A stretch of 64,000 nt of DNA from Odiellus spinosus (Eukaryota; Arthropoda; Arachnida; Opiliones; Phalangiidae). The notes beneath the pieces were generated by a model. It was not told where the DNA came from. It saw nothing but the letters and a program-made list of their open reading frames with translations, and searched no databases. Below, piece by piece: positions 22,968 to 34,910 of the stretch; the first letter of the stretch is position 1; the number at the start of each line of letters is the position of its first letter. Location: the NCBI GenBank assembly GCA_963920705.1, contig OY987227.1, positions 6,063,143-6,127,142 on the forward strand, given 5' to 3'. Position numbers and translations under genes: made by a program.

Positions 22968-23991
22968 AGATGGTGCTCCACCGCGTATCTCTCTTCCTTT
23001 AGTCGTTCAGTTCAGTTCAGATTCTACCCCTTATAGGTCCCTTTTGATTCAGGGAGGCTCGCTAGGTGACTAAGGGCACAGTGGATGTGTTCATCTCCCG
23101 CACTTACGCCTCCCTCTAAGATTACCCGTTTAGACTAAAATTCAACCTACAATGGCTGCGTTCCTGGAATTAGTAATATTTGCCTGATTTTTTGACAAAA
23201 TTCCCTGATATTTCCGGGTATTACAGGTTGTAGATGTGATTTACTTATAAAACCATTTTCCAATTCCCAATATTGAAAAACAGTCCCTAATTAATTGGAA
23301 TTAATCAAAGTAGGAAATGACTAATTAAAACCCCTTTCTACGAATGGGTGCGTTGGAATAAATGTTGTAGATGCGTTCGGTTAAGACTATATTATGTAGA
23401 AACCATTTTCCAATTCCCACCATTGAAAAACAGTCGCTAATTAAAATTAACCAAAGTAGGAAATAGGACTAATTAAAATCAATTTATAAGAATGGGTGAG
23501 TTGGAATAATTGTTGTAGATATGACTCGGTTAAGACTTTATGATGTAGAAACCATTTTCCAATTCCCAATATTGAAAAACAGTCAATAAATGGAATTAAC
23601 CAAAGTAGGACATAGGACTAATTAAAATCAATTTCTAGGAATGGGTGAGTTGGAATAATTGTTGTAGATGTGAATCGGTTAAGACTAGCGATGTAGAAAC
23701 CATTTTTCAATCCCCACCATTGAAAAACAGTCGCTAATTAGAATTAATCAAAATACGATTAAATCTAATTAAAAACCCTTTCGAATCATATCGGGGAAAA
23801 AATCTTTTCAATATCAAGGGAATTCATTTAGGGATAAATTCTGTTTATGAAATAGTCGGGGAATCTTTACCAGGGACGCATCCATTACAGGTTGAATTTA
23901 AGTGGAAACGCGTAATCTTAGAGGGAGGCAGGAGTTGGCCGAGGGGTGGGAGAGGACTCTATGAAGAGAGATACGTGAAGGAGCGCCATCT
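22968..23991. mobile_element. Long-inverted-repeat element with internal 149-bp tandem array
   Basis: The outermost arms AGATGGTGCTCC (22968) and GGAGCGCCATCT (to 23991) pair with flanking CGTATCTCTCTTC / GAAGAGAGATACG. Further in, GCCTCCCTCTAAGATTAC (about 23107) pairs with GTAATCTTAGAGGGAGGC (about 23912), and AAATTCAACCT pairs with AGGTTGAATTT. The left arm has about 100 bp not present on the right. The centre is the 149-bp array. No ORF and no clear target duplication. Confidence 0.78.
23228..23800. repeat. About 149-bp tandem repeat, 4 copies
   Basis: Each unit has CCATTTTCCAATTCCCA (starting 23253, 23403, 23552, 23700), then TTGAAAAACAGTC, AAAGTAGGA, GAATGGGTG and TTGTAGATGTGA. Spacings are 150, 149 and 148 bp. 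The last unit is the most diverged. Confidence 0.9.
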
Positions 23992-25243
23992 ACAGCTTTT
24001 CATTTCCTCTCTGTGTCAGAGAGGGGTGGGCTACTTGGGGATATTTTCTCTGTAGGGATTTAACAATTGTCCAATCCTTCCATGGTTTCTAAATTAGGTA
24101 CATCGTTCTAAATAAAAACGACTTGTAGCTTTTCATACATTAAAAGGTCGCAAAACGTACCTTTCCTCTTTAGGATAATAGAGGATTCGCGATCTCCGCG
24201 GAGGTAATTCTCGTATACGGAGGGAGAAGTAGTTGTTTTATCGTCAACCTTTTTCTAGTCAAATATTTTTACAAACTCGACGTATAAATTTTATATAGTC
24301 AGCCATTAAGTACATAGGTGGTTCCAATTTAGAAAGGAACCAAAATTCTCGTTAGAAAAGCCGTTTATAAAATGCATTTTGATCCGTTCCAAGGTTAAGA
24401 GTTTCTTATTTATTCGCGCGGCGCCGGTGAGTGAAAGAAAGAGTTTGTCCTTAGGCTCCGAACTCGTTGACCTTATAAAGAAGATGAGCTTGATAAAATA
24501 TTTGACTATACCCCTGTATACGGAGCCGGCACGTCGCGTTATTTCCCTATTATATTCAAAACCGCCAGAGGCAGAACGTTGCCGAATCCCTATAAGGCCG
24601 GCGGGAACAATCGGGAAAATGATAAAAGTTGTTCTATAGAAAAACGGCGTACGAGAATATTGGTAGGTTTATGTCGCTCGCTGAACGACTAAAACTAGCC
24701 CGGGGCCGAGAATAATTTTACTTATTTTGAAAGTCCATAGCTTTTGTATATAATATAATCGCTAAAAGAGATATTTTCAAACGCTATATTTCTTAAAGAA
24801 AAGAGTTGGAAGTCGTAAAAGACCCGAGAACCATTCAAAATTACGTCCGAAATTTATAGCTTCATTTTTGTATATTTACGAGCGAAGACGACAACGACGA
24901 TGGAATCGAGTTTTCATCGCGACGACTATAGGCTATTCTTTCTACATCTCGTTCAATTTATACGAAAATTCGTATCAGATTCTGAAGATACGCGCTTTTG
25001 ATTCCGCGCTCAACTCGACTATCAAATTTCCGGAGCATTTTTTTCGCGCCAATAAAACTTAATTATTCCGAAATTTTCTTTCATAGCCGGGTTTTTTGTT
25101 AAGATTTATTTGTTAGCGGAAGAATGTTACGGCTGGATCCAAAGACGCCAGCGCCAAACAGCGTTCGTCGTCAAAACTAGGATTTCATCGAGCGAAGACT
25201 CACGTTCACCGAAATTTTAAAAAGAAATACGAACGTAGGCGCG
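23992..25243. other. No gene recognised
   Basis: Frames at 24379-24639 and 24868-25062 (+) show no motif. Confidence 0.45.
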
Positions 25244-25293
25244 GAAAACTACGAGTGATTATCTTATACTTTTAACGATCACTCGTAGTTTTC
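25244..25293. repeat. Perfect 16-bp inverted repeat, 18-base loop
   Basis: GAAAACTACGAGTGAT (25244-25259) and ATCACTCGTAGTTTTC (25278-25293) are exact reverse complements. It could be the tip of a small MITE or a structured RNA; no further flanking pairing was seen. Confidence 0.8.
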
Positions 25294-26080
25294 ATTGAAG
25301 GTAGGAAGACGCGCTGGTCTTTATATTTTAAGATTCCTTAAGGGTTTCGATAATAAGGGATTCTAAGCGACTTATAGAGTATATCGCGAGTGACCGCGGA
25401 AGATAGCGGTTCGGCTCCTATTGTGGAAAATCCGTGAAGCGTGCTCAAATTATTCCAGTTTATTTTTTAAGATTCATTTTTCTCGAGGATTCTTTCTTAT
25501 TCTTAAGTTTGCTTATATATAGGGCTTCTTATTTTATGTTTCGCGTTTTAAGAAGAAGAAGAAGAAGAATAGGTTGGGGGAAGGGATGTTCTTTCATTCT
25601 CTCGTCGACGTCCTAATCTCGTCTCGATATCGCCATTTTTCAGTTCCAATAAAGATACCCCCCCCCCCCCTTGGTTCCCTTAGCATCGAAGAAAAGACAC
25701 CCACCCCCAAAATACTAGTTTATATATTCGAGGATTAAATAGGACAATATTTTACAAGGAGCTTCCAATTTCTATCTTTCGCGATAGTTCAGACGCCAAT
25801 AAAGTAAAGTTTCGATTCGTGACACGAATGACCAGTCTGAGAACTGATTAATTATTCAATTCAATGTGAAGGCGACAAAAACCTAGTGAAACTGATTAAC
25901 ACTTGACCCTATTTCCTTAAATATTTAAATCTTTTGTAAATTAACCTTCATAGAATCTTTTTCAATTACAGAATATTAGAAACACGCAGTGGAAAGAAGA
26001 GAATAGGAAAGAATCTTACTTATAAAATTTGTGAAATCGGGTCTTACGAAAAATATGGTCGCGAACGAAGTCCCGATTGA
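25294..26080. other. No gene recognised; short homopolymer and simple repeats
   Basis: (AAG)n at about 25551-25568 and a C11-type tract near 25661. No supported gene. Confidence 0.5.
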
Positions 26081-26431
26081 GTATTCGCATAAGTCGAGGA
26101 AACCCTCCTTTGAAGTCTATTACTCCCGGGTCTTGTCGACCCCTCTCTGTATCGGTTAGTTTCAAAAAGCGCGATTCGTACGCCTCCTAACGGTAGATAT
26201 TTTCAGAGCGGGAGTTCGTCGAGCGAATATCTCTAGCAGCCTTGGAGTTCGTCAAAAAAACGTCGTCGTTTGTGGAGAGAGAGAATTTCCAATTTTCGGT
26301 AGACAGGGGGTATGAAGTAGGACCCCTCCGATCTCGTAAAATTGGGAATTTTATCCATACAGAGAGTAGCGCTATATGGAACATTAGAGAAGTAGACTTC
26401 AAAGGAGGGTTTCATCGACTTCTGGTATTCG
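26081..26431 (-). mobile_element. AAACCCTCCTTTGAAGT-TIR MITE, copy B
   Basis: Inverted relative to copy A at 9952-10308 and alike along nearly the whole length, including TCTCTCTCCACAAACGACGA and AGGCTGCTAGAGATATTCGC. The ends extend outward as GTATTCGCATAAGTCGAGG / CATCGACTTCTGGTATTCG. The three open frames across it (26187-26402, 26233-26415, 26242-26451) are explained by the MITE and are not genes. Confidence 0.88.
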
Positions 26432-27157
26432 ATAATTTCGCGTGTTTCTAGAACTATATTAAGACCAGGCTAATCCGAGGAAAAATGGATGAGCGCGGTT
26501 AAAAAAATCAATCACGCAATTTCGGCGAGCTGTCGGAAGACCATATACATATTGGACCTTTTATTTTTCGCTAAGATCCCCGTTCGCCTTAAACATCGAA
26601 GACTTAAGTCCGTGTTTTCGTTGGAATCGAGGTTCAATCTTCCGCCCACAATTCCCCGCGAACACATATCGGAGGGACATACAAGTAGAGAGAAAGAAGG
26701 GGAGGTTGAGGGGTCCCGTCTTTAGGTCTGCGAGGATGGTGGATATACGGAGGGCATCGGTCGACCTAGATCAAATATCCACGAGACGCGTGTGACGTCC
26801 GGATCGAATTTCCGATGGTCGAAAACGGGGGGCCCTCGGGCTCTAACAACGCGACTATTTTCCTTACACGAATGATAAAAAAATTGTTTTGCAAAGTTTA
26901 AAAAACATTCCAATATATATTCTAACACAACGCGAAGTTACTACAGACCACCCCGCGCAATATAGGCGAGGTAATAATAGTTATACAAACACCATCCCCG
27001 CCATGTTGAGTCAGTAACAACGAGGGTTTATTATACGGGGAGGAGAAGGCCCAAATATTAAGGGGGGAAGAATAACAGACGTCACGTAACCCCCTTACTG
27101 GGGAGCGTTTGTTTGTAAGGATTAATATCGGAATTTCCCCAAAACGCGGGTTTATTT
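26432..27157. other. No gene recognised
   Basis: Opposed short frames at 26489-26725 (+) and 26722-26928 (-) without motifs. Confidence 0.45.
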
Positions 27158-27165
27158 GGGTGCCG

Positions 27166-27308
27166 TCGAGGGGTCCGACACTCTTGAATTTGCTGAGTTC
27201 AGCTTTGACATAGCATTGAGTTTGAACTTTTATGAACTGAATTCAGCATTGATAGTGCAAAGAGTTCAAAAGTTTTGTACACTTGAGTTCGCGAGTGTCC
27301 GCCCCCTC
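27166..27308 (+). mobile_element. GAGGGGTCCGACACTC-ended MITE, copy 1, with 8-bp flanking repeat
   Basis: Left GAGGGGTCCGACACTC and right GAGTGTCCGCCCCCTC are inverted. GGGTGCCG flanks both sides (27158-27165, 27309-27316), an 8-bp duplication of the size left by hAT- or Mutator-type transposases. The interior repeats GAGTTCAGCTTTGA-like motifs, and TTGATAGTGCAAAGAGTTCA is shared with the copy at 34378. Confidence 0.85.
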
Positions 27309-27316
27309 GGGTGCCG

Positions 27317-27746
27317 TACTCCTTTGGTACACCCTTTTTGAATCAGGACGGTTCCCTGCAGAATTTTAGAAGGTGCGCCTGTACAAATGTTCCAACCTTC
27401 GCACTTTGGTGTACGAATTGAAGCCTAACCATCAGGGGCGATGGCAATTTCAATTTGACGAGTTATAAGAATACGCGGACTCCATTCGTCAGAAATAATT
27501 GTATATTCCGAGAGCGACGTATTTTCGTTAAATCCGAGTTAATAAACGAGTAATGATTTTTATCGGTAAAGAAAACGTCGAACGCGGCTCTTTATATTTG
27601 ATCATGAGGAGTTATTAAAACTGGCCCGCGGTCGTCGCTCATTAGATAATGTCACGAGGTAAAAAAAGATTAAGAAGCGAGAATTGAGGCTAGACCCTCT
27701 TCCCAAACGCAACTTTTATCTAGAAGGAAAAATAAAGAAAGAGCGA
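27317..27746. other. No gene recognised
   Basis: Nothing distinctive seen. Confidence 0.5.
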
Positions 27747-27907
27747 AGTCGCGTTCGCGCTTGAGATTTAAACCTTTTTAGAAAGGTCAAACTGAGACGT
27801 TTTTGGGTCATCTGTAGACTTTCTTTGTCAAAAAACGGAACTATGGGTTTGAAAGGTAATTTTAAAGAATTCAAAACGGATTCAAAGTGCCTAGTGTGAA
27901 CGAAGCT
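27747..27907. mobile_element. Family X MITE, copy 4
   Basis: GTCGCGTTCGCGCTTGAGA on the left and GCCTAGTGTGAACGAAGCT on the right are inverted ends, with AGAAAGGTCAAACTGAGACG and GGGTCATCTGTAGACTTTCT inside. Non-coding. Confidence 0.65.
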
Positions 27908-30900
27908 AAAGAGAGGCCTCGCGCGTTGCTTCCAAAAATTATCGAAACTAGTTTTTTGTTGGAAATGAAACCCTAAAAGCGTCGGTGCGGGGGTTATCTC
28001 GGCCAGGGGTAGAGAGGGGAGGGGTTCTTGTCAACAGGTGCCCCCTATCTCCCCCCCCCCCTTCAACCGTCACCGACCCACCAGGGAGAAGAAATCCAGC
28101 ACATGTCCTCACCCATCCAAAAATACCAGTTCGTCCCCCTATCAGAGTTCAACGCGAAATATATATCGAATATACAATATAACGTGTTGAAATTCAAAGG
28201 CCGCTTATTTATTCGCGGAATTGGGGTAATGAGACGCGAACGTCGTAACGGAAGTCTTAAGTTTAATCAGTCAGTCGATGAGCAGTCGGCTTAAAATTTC
28301 AAAACTATAAGTTGTATACTAGGCATATTTGAACTTGATCATTCGCTAAAAGTCCTACTATCGCTATTGAAAGATTCGCTTTCAATTTTGATGTTTTATA
28401 AGCTAAAATAGAAACCCGAAATTAAAAAAAATGTTAGCGCTATAGTTACGATTTAATATTTAAAGGTTTGATTCAACTATAGTCGAAACTAACGGAGGTT
28501 AACTAGGGTTTTATCGCGCGAATAGGACTTCACGAATATTTATGGAATCGTGTTTATAGGTTTTGATTATTTGTCACAGTGAGAAACTTGATGAATAAAA
28601 ATATTTGACGGAGTAATTCCGAGTTGGGAATGAAGCCGCACGCTATGGCGGAAGGGAAAAAGAGTACAATTACAAGCCGGTAAGTATGTAGCGAGGTTAA
28701 GTTCTTTAAGAGGTGGTTTCTACGCTGAATTAAGGTTATCTGTCGTGTTATGTGGAATGGGGGTTAAGAGTATACGAGATGGAGCTTCGACCAGCCGTAA
28801 ATACTAAGGCGATGTAGTGGAGAAAGAAAAGGTCACGCCATCTATGGAAGATCAAGGTACTATTCGATAACTATAGGTAGACTGAATTATATTAAAACGG
28901 ACTCAACGGAGGTCAAACAATCCATATATTATTTATCTACCACATTCTGTTAGGTAAAAGTTAAAATTTGGGGATTTAAAGGTACATCTTTAAATAAGCT
29001 CGTTATGTAGGTATTAAAACAAAATTAAAAGAATCAATATTAAGTTAATTTTTGAATCATTTAATCTAAAGATATTTTTACGTAATTTTCGTTGCAAAAA
29101 TTAACGCAATCGCCCGAAACACCCGAGATAAACATTGGATGAAATCCTAATTATTAATAATTGCAATTTTTCTATCCAGCTTCCCTCGAAAACGAAGACG
29201 CTAGGTGACGAGAATAATAAATTAAAAACGGTAGTCAGACCCGGGGCTGACATTGAAGCTAGGAGATTAGGACGAGGGGGGGATAGGTATATCGGGCCAG
29301 ATTCATTTCGGCTTATAATTTCTTCTTCGGCTTCCAGAAAGAGAATGGATAAAGGGTGGAGGGGGTCGAGGGGAGAGTAGGGCGGGCGAGGATAGGACTT
29401 GGAAATTGAGTTGAAATGGTGGCGAGAAGGTATCCAGGCTCGATGGATCGCGGCCTTCTAGAGCCGTCTCGACTCTCGAGCTATAAGGGCCCGCGGACAG
29501 AAGGAAAGAAGAAAAAAATTTGAAAAAACTCGTTACCGAGTTTCGGGAAAGCGTGTCAATATGATTTATTACGTTCCAAAACGAAATCGAATCCCCGAGA
29601 CTCATTGTCGGCCGAGCGCAGGTGCGAAACGCGCTGGAGAGAAAAAAGCCAAACATTCCTATTTCTACATATGCCAAAAAATCAAATACTCATTTCACGC
29701 GGAACAAGTTCGACCACACGCGAATATTAAAACTCAAATACTGACTGTATAAATACGGATTAGACGAGTAAAGTCGAATATATTATCGAAATATTTTTAT
29801 TGGCACGATTTTCCAAGCGAGTGTGATTCGGAATAAGCCTTCGTTGGCTCTCTCGTCCCGCTAATTAGTTAATAGTTATCGAAGCCCTCTGTAACGTATT
29901 TAAATTAAAATTTTTCGGACGTCGAAGATACCTCAATGTTTTGTTTTATTCGACACCGTTCGGTTGACCAATTTATTTGACGATTACGTACAACAACAAA
30001 CTCCACACTAACCTCGTTAGAAATAAATCCCAATTGAAAGACGTAACCAAATATATGAATTCGTTCCCAAAAAATACCACAGGGTGAAATAAGAAAAAAA
30101 GAAACAATCCGCCCGAAGGCTAATAACGAGAAAGGCGGAATTGCTATAGGGATGGTGAAGGAGGGGGGAGGGATACGTAACTAAGCCCGTATCGTAAGTA
30201 AAATATCGAAGCTTATAACGCGTTCGGCAAAGTTAAAAACCTATATACGTAGTTGAGTCCCGAGCGGCGTTCGTTTCTTTTAGTTTGCTTTTGACCTTCG
30301 ACCTCGGTGTAGCGTTTTAACGCCTAGAGAACGATTTATCCCTCCTTTTTCCATCGCCCTGGCCAACCGGCAACCAAAAACTAATTTCTCTCATTTTAGA
30401 TAAAAAAAAGAAAACGGCACGCACGACCCGATAGTTTTTTAGCGAAGACGAGAAGCCGACGCCATCGCGGTCTTGGACTCGAGCTAATTGAGAAACGGAG
30501 GCGATGAATCAAATCTCATTCCAGGTTTCGCCGCGCGACTCGCGGGGAGTAAATTAACGATTCGAATTTAGAAGGACAGACGCGCGAGCAGACACACCGA
30601 GAATTAATTGGCTACGAATCAAGGAATCGCTAAGATATTCCACTATAGTAAGTCGTTAACATTCGTTACTTGGAAAAAACAAGCGAAGTTTGAGATATAT
30701 TCTAAGAAGACTATCTTCAAAAACATGGCCCAACATTCTTGGCTGATGAACTCTATTCAAAGAGGGATTTCCGCGAATCAAACCAGGCTGACGTCACTAT
30801 CACGTGACTGAAGCGATATATAGCCCTTTAAATAAAACATTACACGGGTATCTTAAAGATCCACGATTTCAAATTTTGGGCGCGTCAAAATCCTAAGAAT

Positions 30901-31700
30901 TATTTTTGGACTATCGAGATATTCAATAGAATTATTGAAAATATGGTATACTTTAGGGACTAAATATCAATTTTGGGTTATTTTAGGGTACCTAACCTAG
31001 TAATAAAAATAGGATCTTTTGGGTATTTTAGGGACTTGGTGGGAGCCACGCAATCTATCGTAATTTAAGTTTGTAGTTTTGTTGTTGAAATTTTAGAGGG
31101 AAAATGCGCCGCGATGACCGCTTTTCCGCGTTCTGTCCCGCTTAATTAACCTCTCAGAACCCACATTGTTCGTTGACGCCTGTACAAGTGTTCGTAGTGA
31201 ACCCATCGCCCAGGAGACTATTCCAAAAGCATTATTACGTATATTATACTTATTGTTAATAACACGGTGAAGATATAGTTGAAATAAATCTTTTAAAACT
31301 GAGAAAAACAACACGGTATTGAATTAAAAAAAATTACGATCGAATGAAGAATGGCATCAATTGTATCGTAAAAAACATTTCAACTATTAATATAATCGAG
31401 GTATTTCGGGTTTGATATCTAATCTTTCTCGAAAAAAACTAAAGATATATAAGAAGACTAGTTTTAACCCAATTAAACTTTATCTAGAGCCTAGAATCAA
31501 GGGAGATTACCTATAACGTTTCTTATTAAGCAATTTATAAATATTTTATTTGGTGGTACCGAAATATCTATCTAGAGGCCCGTACGACGCGGTCTTGGAT
31601 TATGTCGGCACCGTTGGGGCTTAAGACGCGGGAGCTTATAATAATCTCGGGTGTACGTATATCTATCTAACGGCGCTGGACGAAGAAGGATCGACTGCCG
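27908..31700. other. 3.8 kb with no gene recognised
   Basis: Open frames of 60-124 codons (for example 29303-29677 minus, 28028-28294 plus) overlap on opposite strands and carry no recognisable domain. I saw no long repeat and no transposon ends. Confidence 0.45.
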
Positions 31701-32179
31701 GGACCCAGCGGACTAAAGGCCCCGTTCGCGGTGGTCCCCCCACCAGAATATATAAAAGCGACGCTATCAGAAATGCCAATCTCTAGTCTATTTCGTCAAT
31801 CGACGGCGGCAAAACTTTCATCGAGTAAACCGACGATCTTTCCTACAAAGTTTCGACTTAGACGAATACTTCAAAGTCACTCTTCGCGGCTCTGATCGAA
31901 AACAAAAAAAAAGTCAAGTTGAAATTTCAACGTTAACTAATCTCGTGAACTTAAGATCACTCTCTTCGTCTATACGAAACGAAATATGGGGATAAAACAA
32001 GCCTCGTAAGAGTGGAATCTTCAAGGTGATCGTCTAAATAAGTCGCGACTAATCCTAAGATTCGAAAGATATTAAACGGTTCTCGTTTAAAGAAGGAATG
32101 AAGTCGGGGGAAAATCAATTATTTAAATTAATTTCTTATCCTTAAAATTATATACCCAAAACATTTTTTTAAACCGTAA
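31701..32179. other. Possible promoter-bearing stretch, no gene proven
   Basis: Holds the TATA candidate at 31751 and, 230 bp on, an ATG at 31986 followed within seven codons by a donor-like C|GTAAGAG. Too little to call an exon. Confidence 0.3.
31751..31758 (+). promoter_or_regulatory. TATA-box candidate (TATAAAAG)
   Basis: A consensus TATAAAAG in a GC-rich setting (GCGGTGGTCCCCCCACCAG upstream, GCGACGC downstream), unlike most A/T-only TATA matches in this window. No matching initiator at the right distance and no following gene could be shown. Confidence 0.25.
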
Positions 32180-32400
32180 CAGGGTTCGTACGAAATTTTC
32201 TAAATTAATATTACAGATTTTTTCCAGGTTTCCCCAGTCCACCTATCAATAATTTTCCCGAATTTTAATAATTAACGACCGCGACTTCTCAATTTTATAA
32301 TTTCTTGGCTTTTCTAAGTTTTTTAAGTTAAGTTGGATCCTAGCTAAGACTATTTTTCCGGCAGATTTATAAAAATATTCGTAATTAAGCTTGTTTATCA
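32180..32400. mobile_element. Left-end fragment of a CAGGGTTCGTAC-type MITE
   Basis: CAGGGTTCGTACGAAATTTTC at 32180 matches the family left end; TTTTTTCCAGGTTTCCCCAG follows. No right end is visible before the next element at 32415, so the right boundary given is approximate. Confidence 0.55.
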
Positions 32401-32414
32401 ATATTAACTATAAG

Positions 32415-32807
32415 CAGGGTTGCCACAGTTTTTTCAGATTCAAATTCCCTGACTTTTCCAGGTTTTTCCCTGACCTTTTCCAACGATTTTCCCTGACCGT
32501 TTCATCTAATACTACCCAATTTTTAACCTTTTATTTTTTATATAATTGGGCTGGCCAAACTTTTTGCACGCGTATCTTTGTTGTAATCTATACAACTGAC
32601 ACGGTCAGCTGAGAATCTTTTCTGCAGATGATTGTAATTTCCTGGCTTCTTGAAAGATCTTCGAATTCCCTGACTTTTTAAAATATCTTAAAATTCCCTG
32701 GCATTTCCCTGACTTTTTTGGTTTATTTTCAAATTCCCTGACATTTCCCTGACTTTTTTGGTTCATTTTCAAATTCCCTGACTTTTCCCTGACCTGTGGC
32801 AACCCTG
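32415..32807. mobile_element. CAGGGTTGCCAC-ended MITE (hAT-like), complete copy
   Basis: CAGGGTTGCCAC (32415-32426) and GTGGCAACCCTG (32796-32807) are perfect inverted repeats, flanked by ATAAG on both sides (32410-32414, 32808-32812), a 5-bp duplication. Its internal TTAAAATATCTTAAAATTCC is the unit amplified at 1-197. The subfamily differs from the CGTAC-ended copies at the inner half of the TIR only. The minus-strand frame 32605-32802 is a by-product of the repeats. Confidence 0.92.
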
Positions 32808-32812
32808 ATAAG

Positions 32813-33290
32813 CCTTTTTTCGATTAGGAATAGATAGGAGTATCTCGATTTCTGTTCTACACTTCTTTTTTCTAGATAAGAAGAGAGTTAAAGCCGAGGC
32901 TTACTTAACAGTGATTCGAAATGTCGGTACTAGAATAATTCGCGGTATCCGTACTTTTTCATCTATTGTAAGGCTAAGCGATCGAGCCGAGACAAAAACC
33001 AGGTGCAGTAATTCTCCCCATCCCCAACGATTCCACAGTTATCCCATCCTTCTTACGCATAGTATAGTTAAAGATAAGTTTATCTCTCGGCTACAACTCG
33101 GTTACATTACGAGACGCTTAAAGTCATCGAAAACCTGATTAAAAACGAGCCTGAATCCCGCGTTTCTCTCCGCTAAGATCTGGAGGTAAAATAAATAAAG
33201 GTAAAGCGGCGAACCGTCGATAATGACGCGGTTTTTGATGATAACAACCGCCCCATCAAATACATCATTTACTGGGGCAGAAGTCCGGTT
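32813..33290. other. No gene recognised
   Basis: A 75-codon plus frame (32911-33138) without motif; nothing else. Confidence 0.45.
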
Positions 33291-33400
33291 CTAAATTAAG
33301 ATTTTATTACCCAAAAAAGTAACTTTTTCGTTCTAAATACAGAAATTTAACTTTCTACGAGGAAAAAGTTATTTTTGGTCAAACAAATCTTGATTGAAAA
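33291..33400 (-). repeat. Dispersed repeat shared with 63280-63372
   Basis: The reverse complement (AATCAAGATTTGTTTGACCA, then AAAGTTACTTTTTTGGG) matches the stretch near 63285 with scattered differences. Only two copies seen; boundaries are uncertain. Confidence 0.5.
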
Positions 33401-34377
33401 CGCGCGTTTACTTTGTAAATTCTGGCCACTTTACGTAAAAAGGTTCATTAACCAATATGGTGGAAGCGAATACTTTTCTATAGGATGTATAGTATATAGG
33501 CGGGTATTTATTTCTTTATTACGGTGACGTCTAATTTATTATAACTAATAGGCGACGGCGTAATTAGAATTGGTTCTCGCCCCTGCGTTCCGCGCGAAAG
33601 CGTCGTTGTCGAGTGGATGGGACTATGACCGCCGCGTATCTCGTCTATCATATTTTTATAATATTAATGGTCGTAATAAAAGATCCGACGAGTTTTTCTC
33701 CGATTCCCGTGGCTCGTTATCCGAGCGCCAAAACAACTACCGCGCTATTATACAACAACAATAGCGTTTCTATCGCTTCGCCGCCGACCCTATACCGCCG
33801 CCGGAGGAAATACAAAGAAGAAGAATAATAATAATAATAATAGGCATAGTAAGTACGTACTCCGTCACCCGAGCGCGGATTCGCGGGGAATACAGACACA
33901 AACAAATCATCTTTACCAATGACGGATTATTCTTACCGACCCCCTCCCTCTTTTAACTATTTTCACGTCACGTGACCTTTCTTGATTATATATTTTTCCT
34001 TTATATATTGGATAATTAGCGAAGAATTAATTTCTGTAAGGGAGATTGAACTTTCATTTCAAAACACCGTACGGTTCGTTTCTCTATTAAAGAATATATT
34101 GTTCTTTACAAACTGTATCTTTACAATTTAAAAGGTTCGTACCAACAACGAGAACAGAGTCGTAAATAGGGGTACCACGCGGGGTATCAATGGTCGTCCT
34201 ATAAAATTCCCAGGGCTAACAAAAATAATTTTAAGGGGGTTCCGTATACCAAAGGGTTCCCGAAAAAATTGAGAGGGAAATATACTAATCGTCTCTAAGA
34301 AACGTTCACTTTTTATACGATTCTGAATTAACCACAAACGTTTTCGTATTTTTATCAACAGAGAGTTTGTATATTCT
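33401..34377. other. No gene recognised
   Basis: Contains an (AAT)n tract near 33824-33842 and overlapping short frames on both strands with no motif. Confidence 0.45.
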
Positions 34378-34508
34378 CGAGGGGTCAGACACTCTTGAAT
34401 TCGCTGTACACCTGAGTTCAGCTTTGAGTTCGAACTCATAACTCTGAGTTCAGCTTTGATAGTGCAAAGAGTTCAAAAATTTGGTACAGCTGAGTTCACG
34501 AGTGTTAT
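34378..34508 (+). mobile_element. GAGGGGTC-ended MITE, copy 2
   Basis: Shares GAGGGGTCAGACACTCTTGA, GAGTTCAGCTTTGATAGTGC and GAGTTCACGAGTGTTA with the copy at 27166. Flanks TATATTC and TATACTC are near-identical, compatible with an aged target duplication. Shorter than copy 1 by about 12 bp. Confidence 0.7.
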
Positions 34509-34582
34509 CCCCCTTCTATACTCTTCTTCAAAGGGCAGTTGACACAGATCATTTTATATTATATTATATAGTACAGGTTTAA

Positions 34583-34910
34583 AGGTATAATGAACTCCAG
34601 TAACGAAATTATTTTCTACATTCCGTATCGTTTAAATAAGCATAAATCTTCTATATACGAACAAATATTAAGCTAGGAGGATTAACCAGGATCCACGCGA
34701 TTTCCTCGTTGGACGGAGACCTTTTAACCACGAGGTAGATAGAGTTTCAAACTCTCCGAGAATCCTCGCTAAACTAATTTTCCGAATAAGATATTAGATT
34801 TCAAGCTTAATTTTGCCATTATTTATTTTATTAGCGCATCAGGTCTATTTTAACGATAAAGAACAAAGATCACATCAGTTTCCGGTGCTCAGCTTCATTT
34901 CCCCTTTCAA
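34583..34910 (+). mobile_element. Degraded family 1 MITE
   Basis: TTAA at 34579-34582, then AGGTATAATGAACTCCAGTAA. ATCGTTTAAATAAGCATAA and AACAAATATTAAGCTAGGA occupy the positions of the left arm, and TTCATTTCCCCTTTC sits at the right end. The arms are still recognisable but have many substitutions. Confidence 0.45.

Noticed and set aside
26187-26451. Three overlapping ORFs near 26.2-26.45 kb
   Set aside because: They lie wholly inside MITE copy B, and copy A does not preserve the frames.
32605-32802. Minus-strand ORF rich in KSGN repeats
   Set aside because: It is a translation of the TTCCCTGACTTTT repeats of the CAGGGTT MITE.
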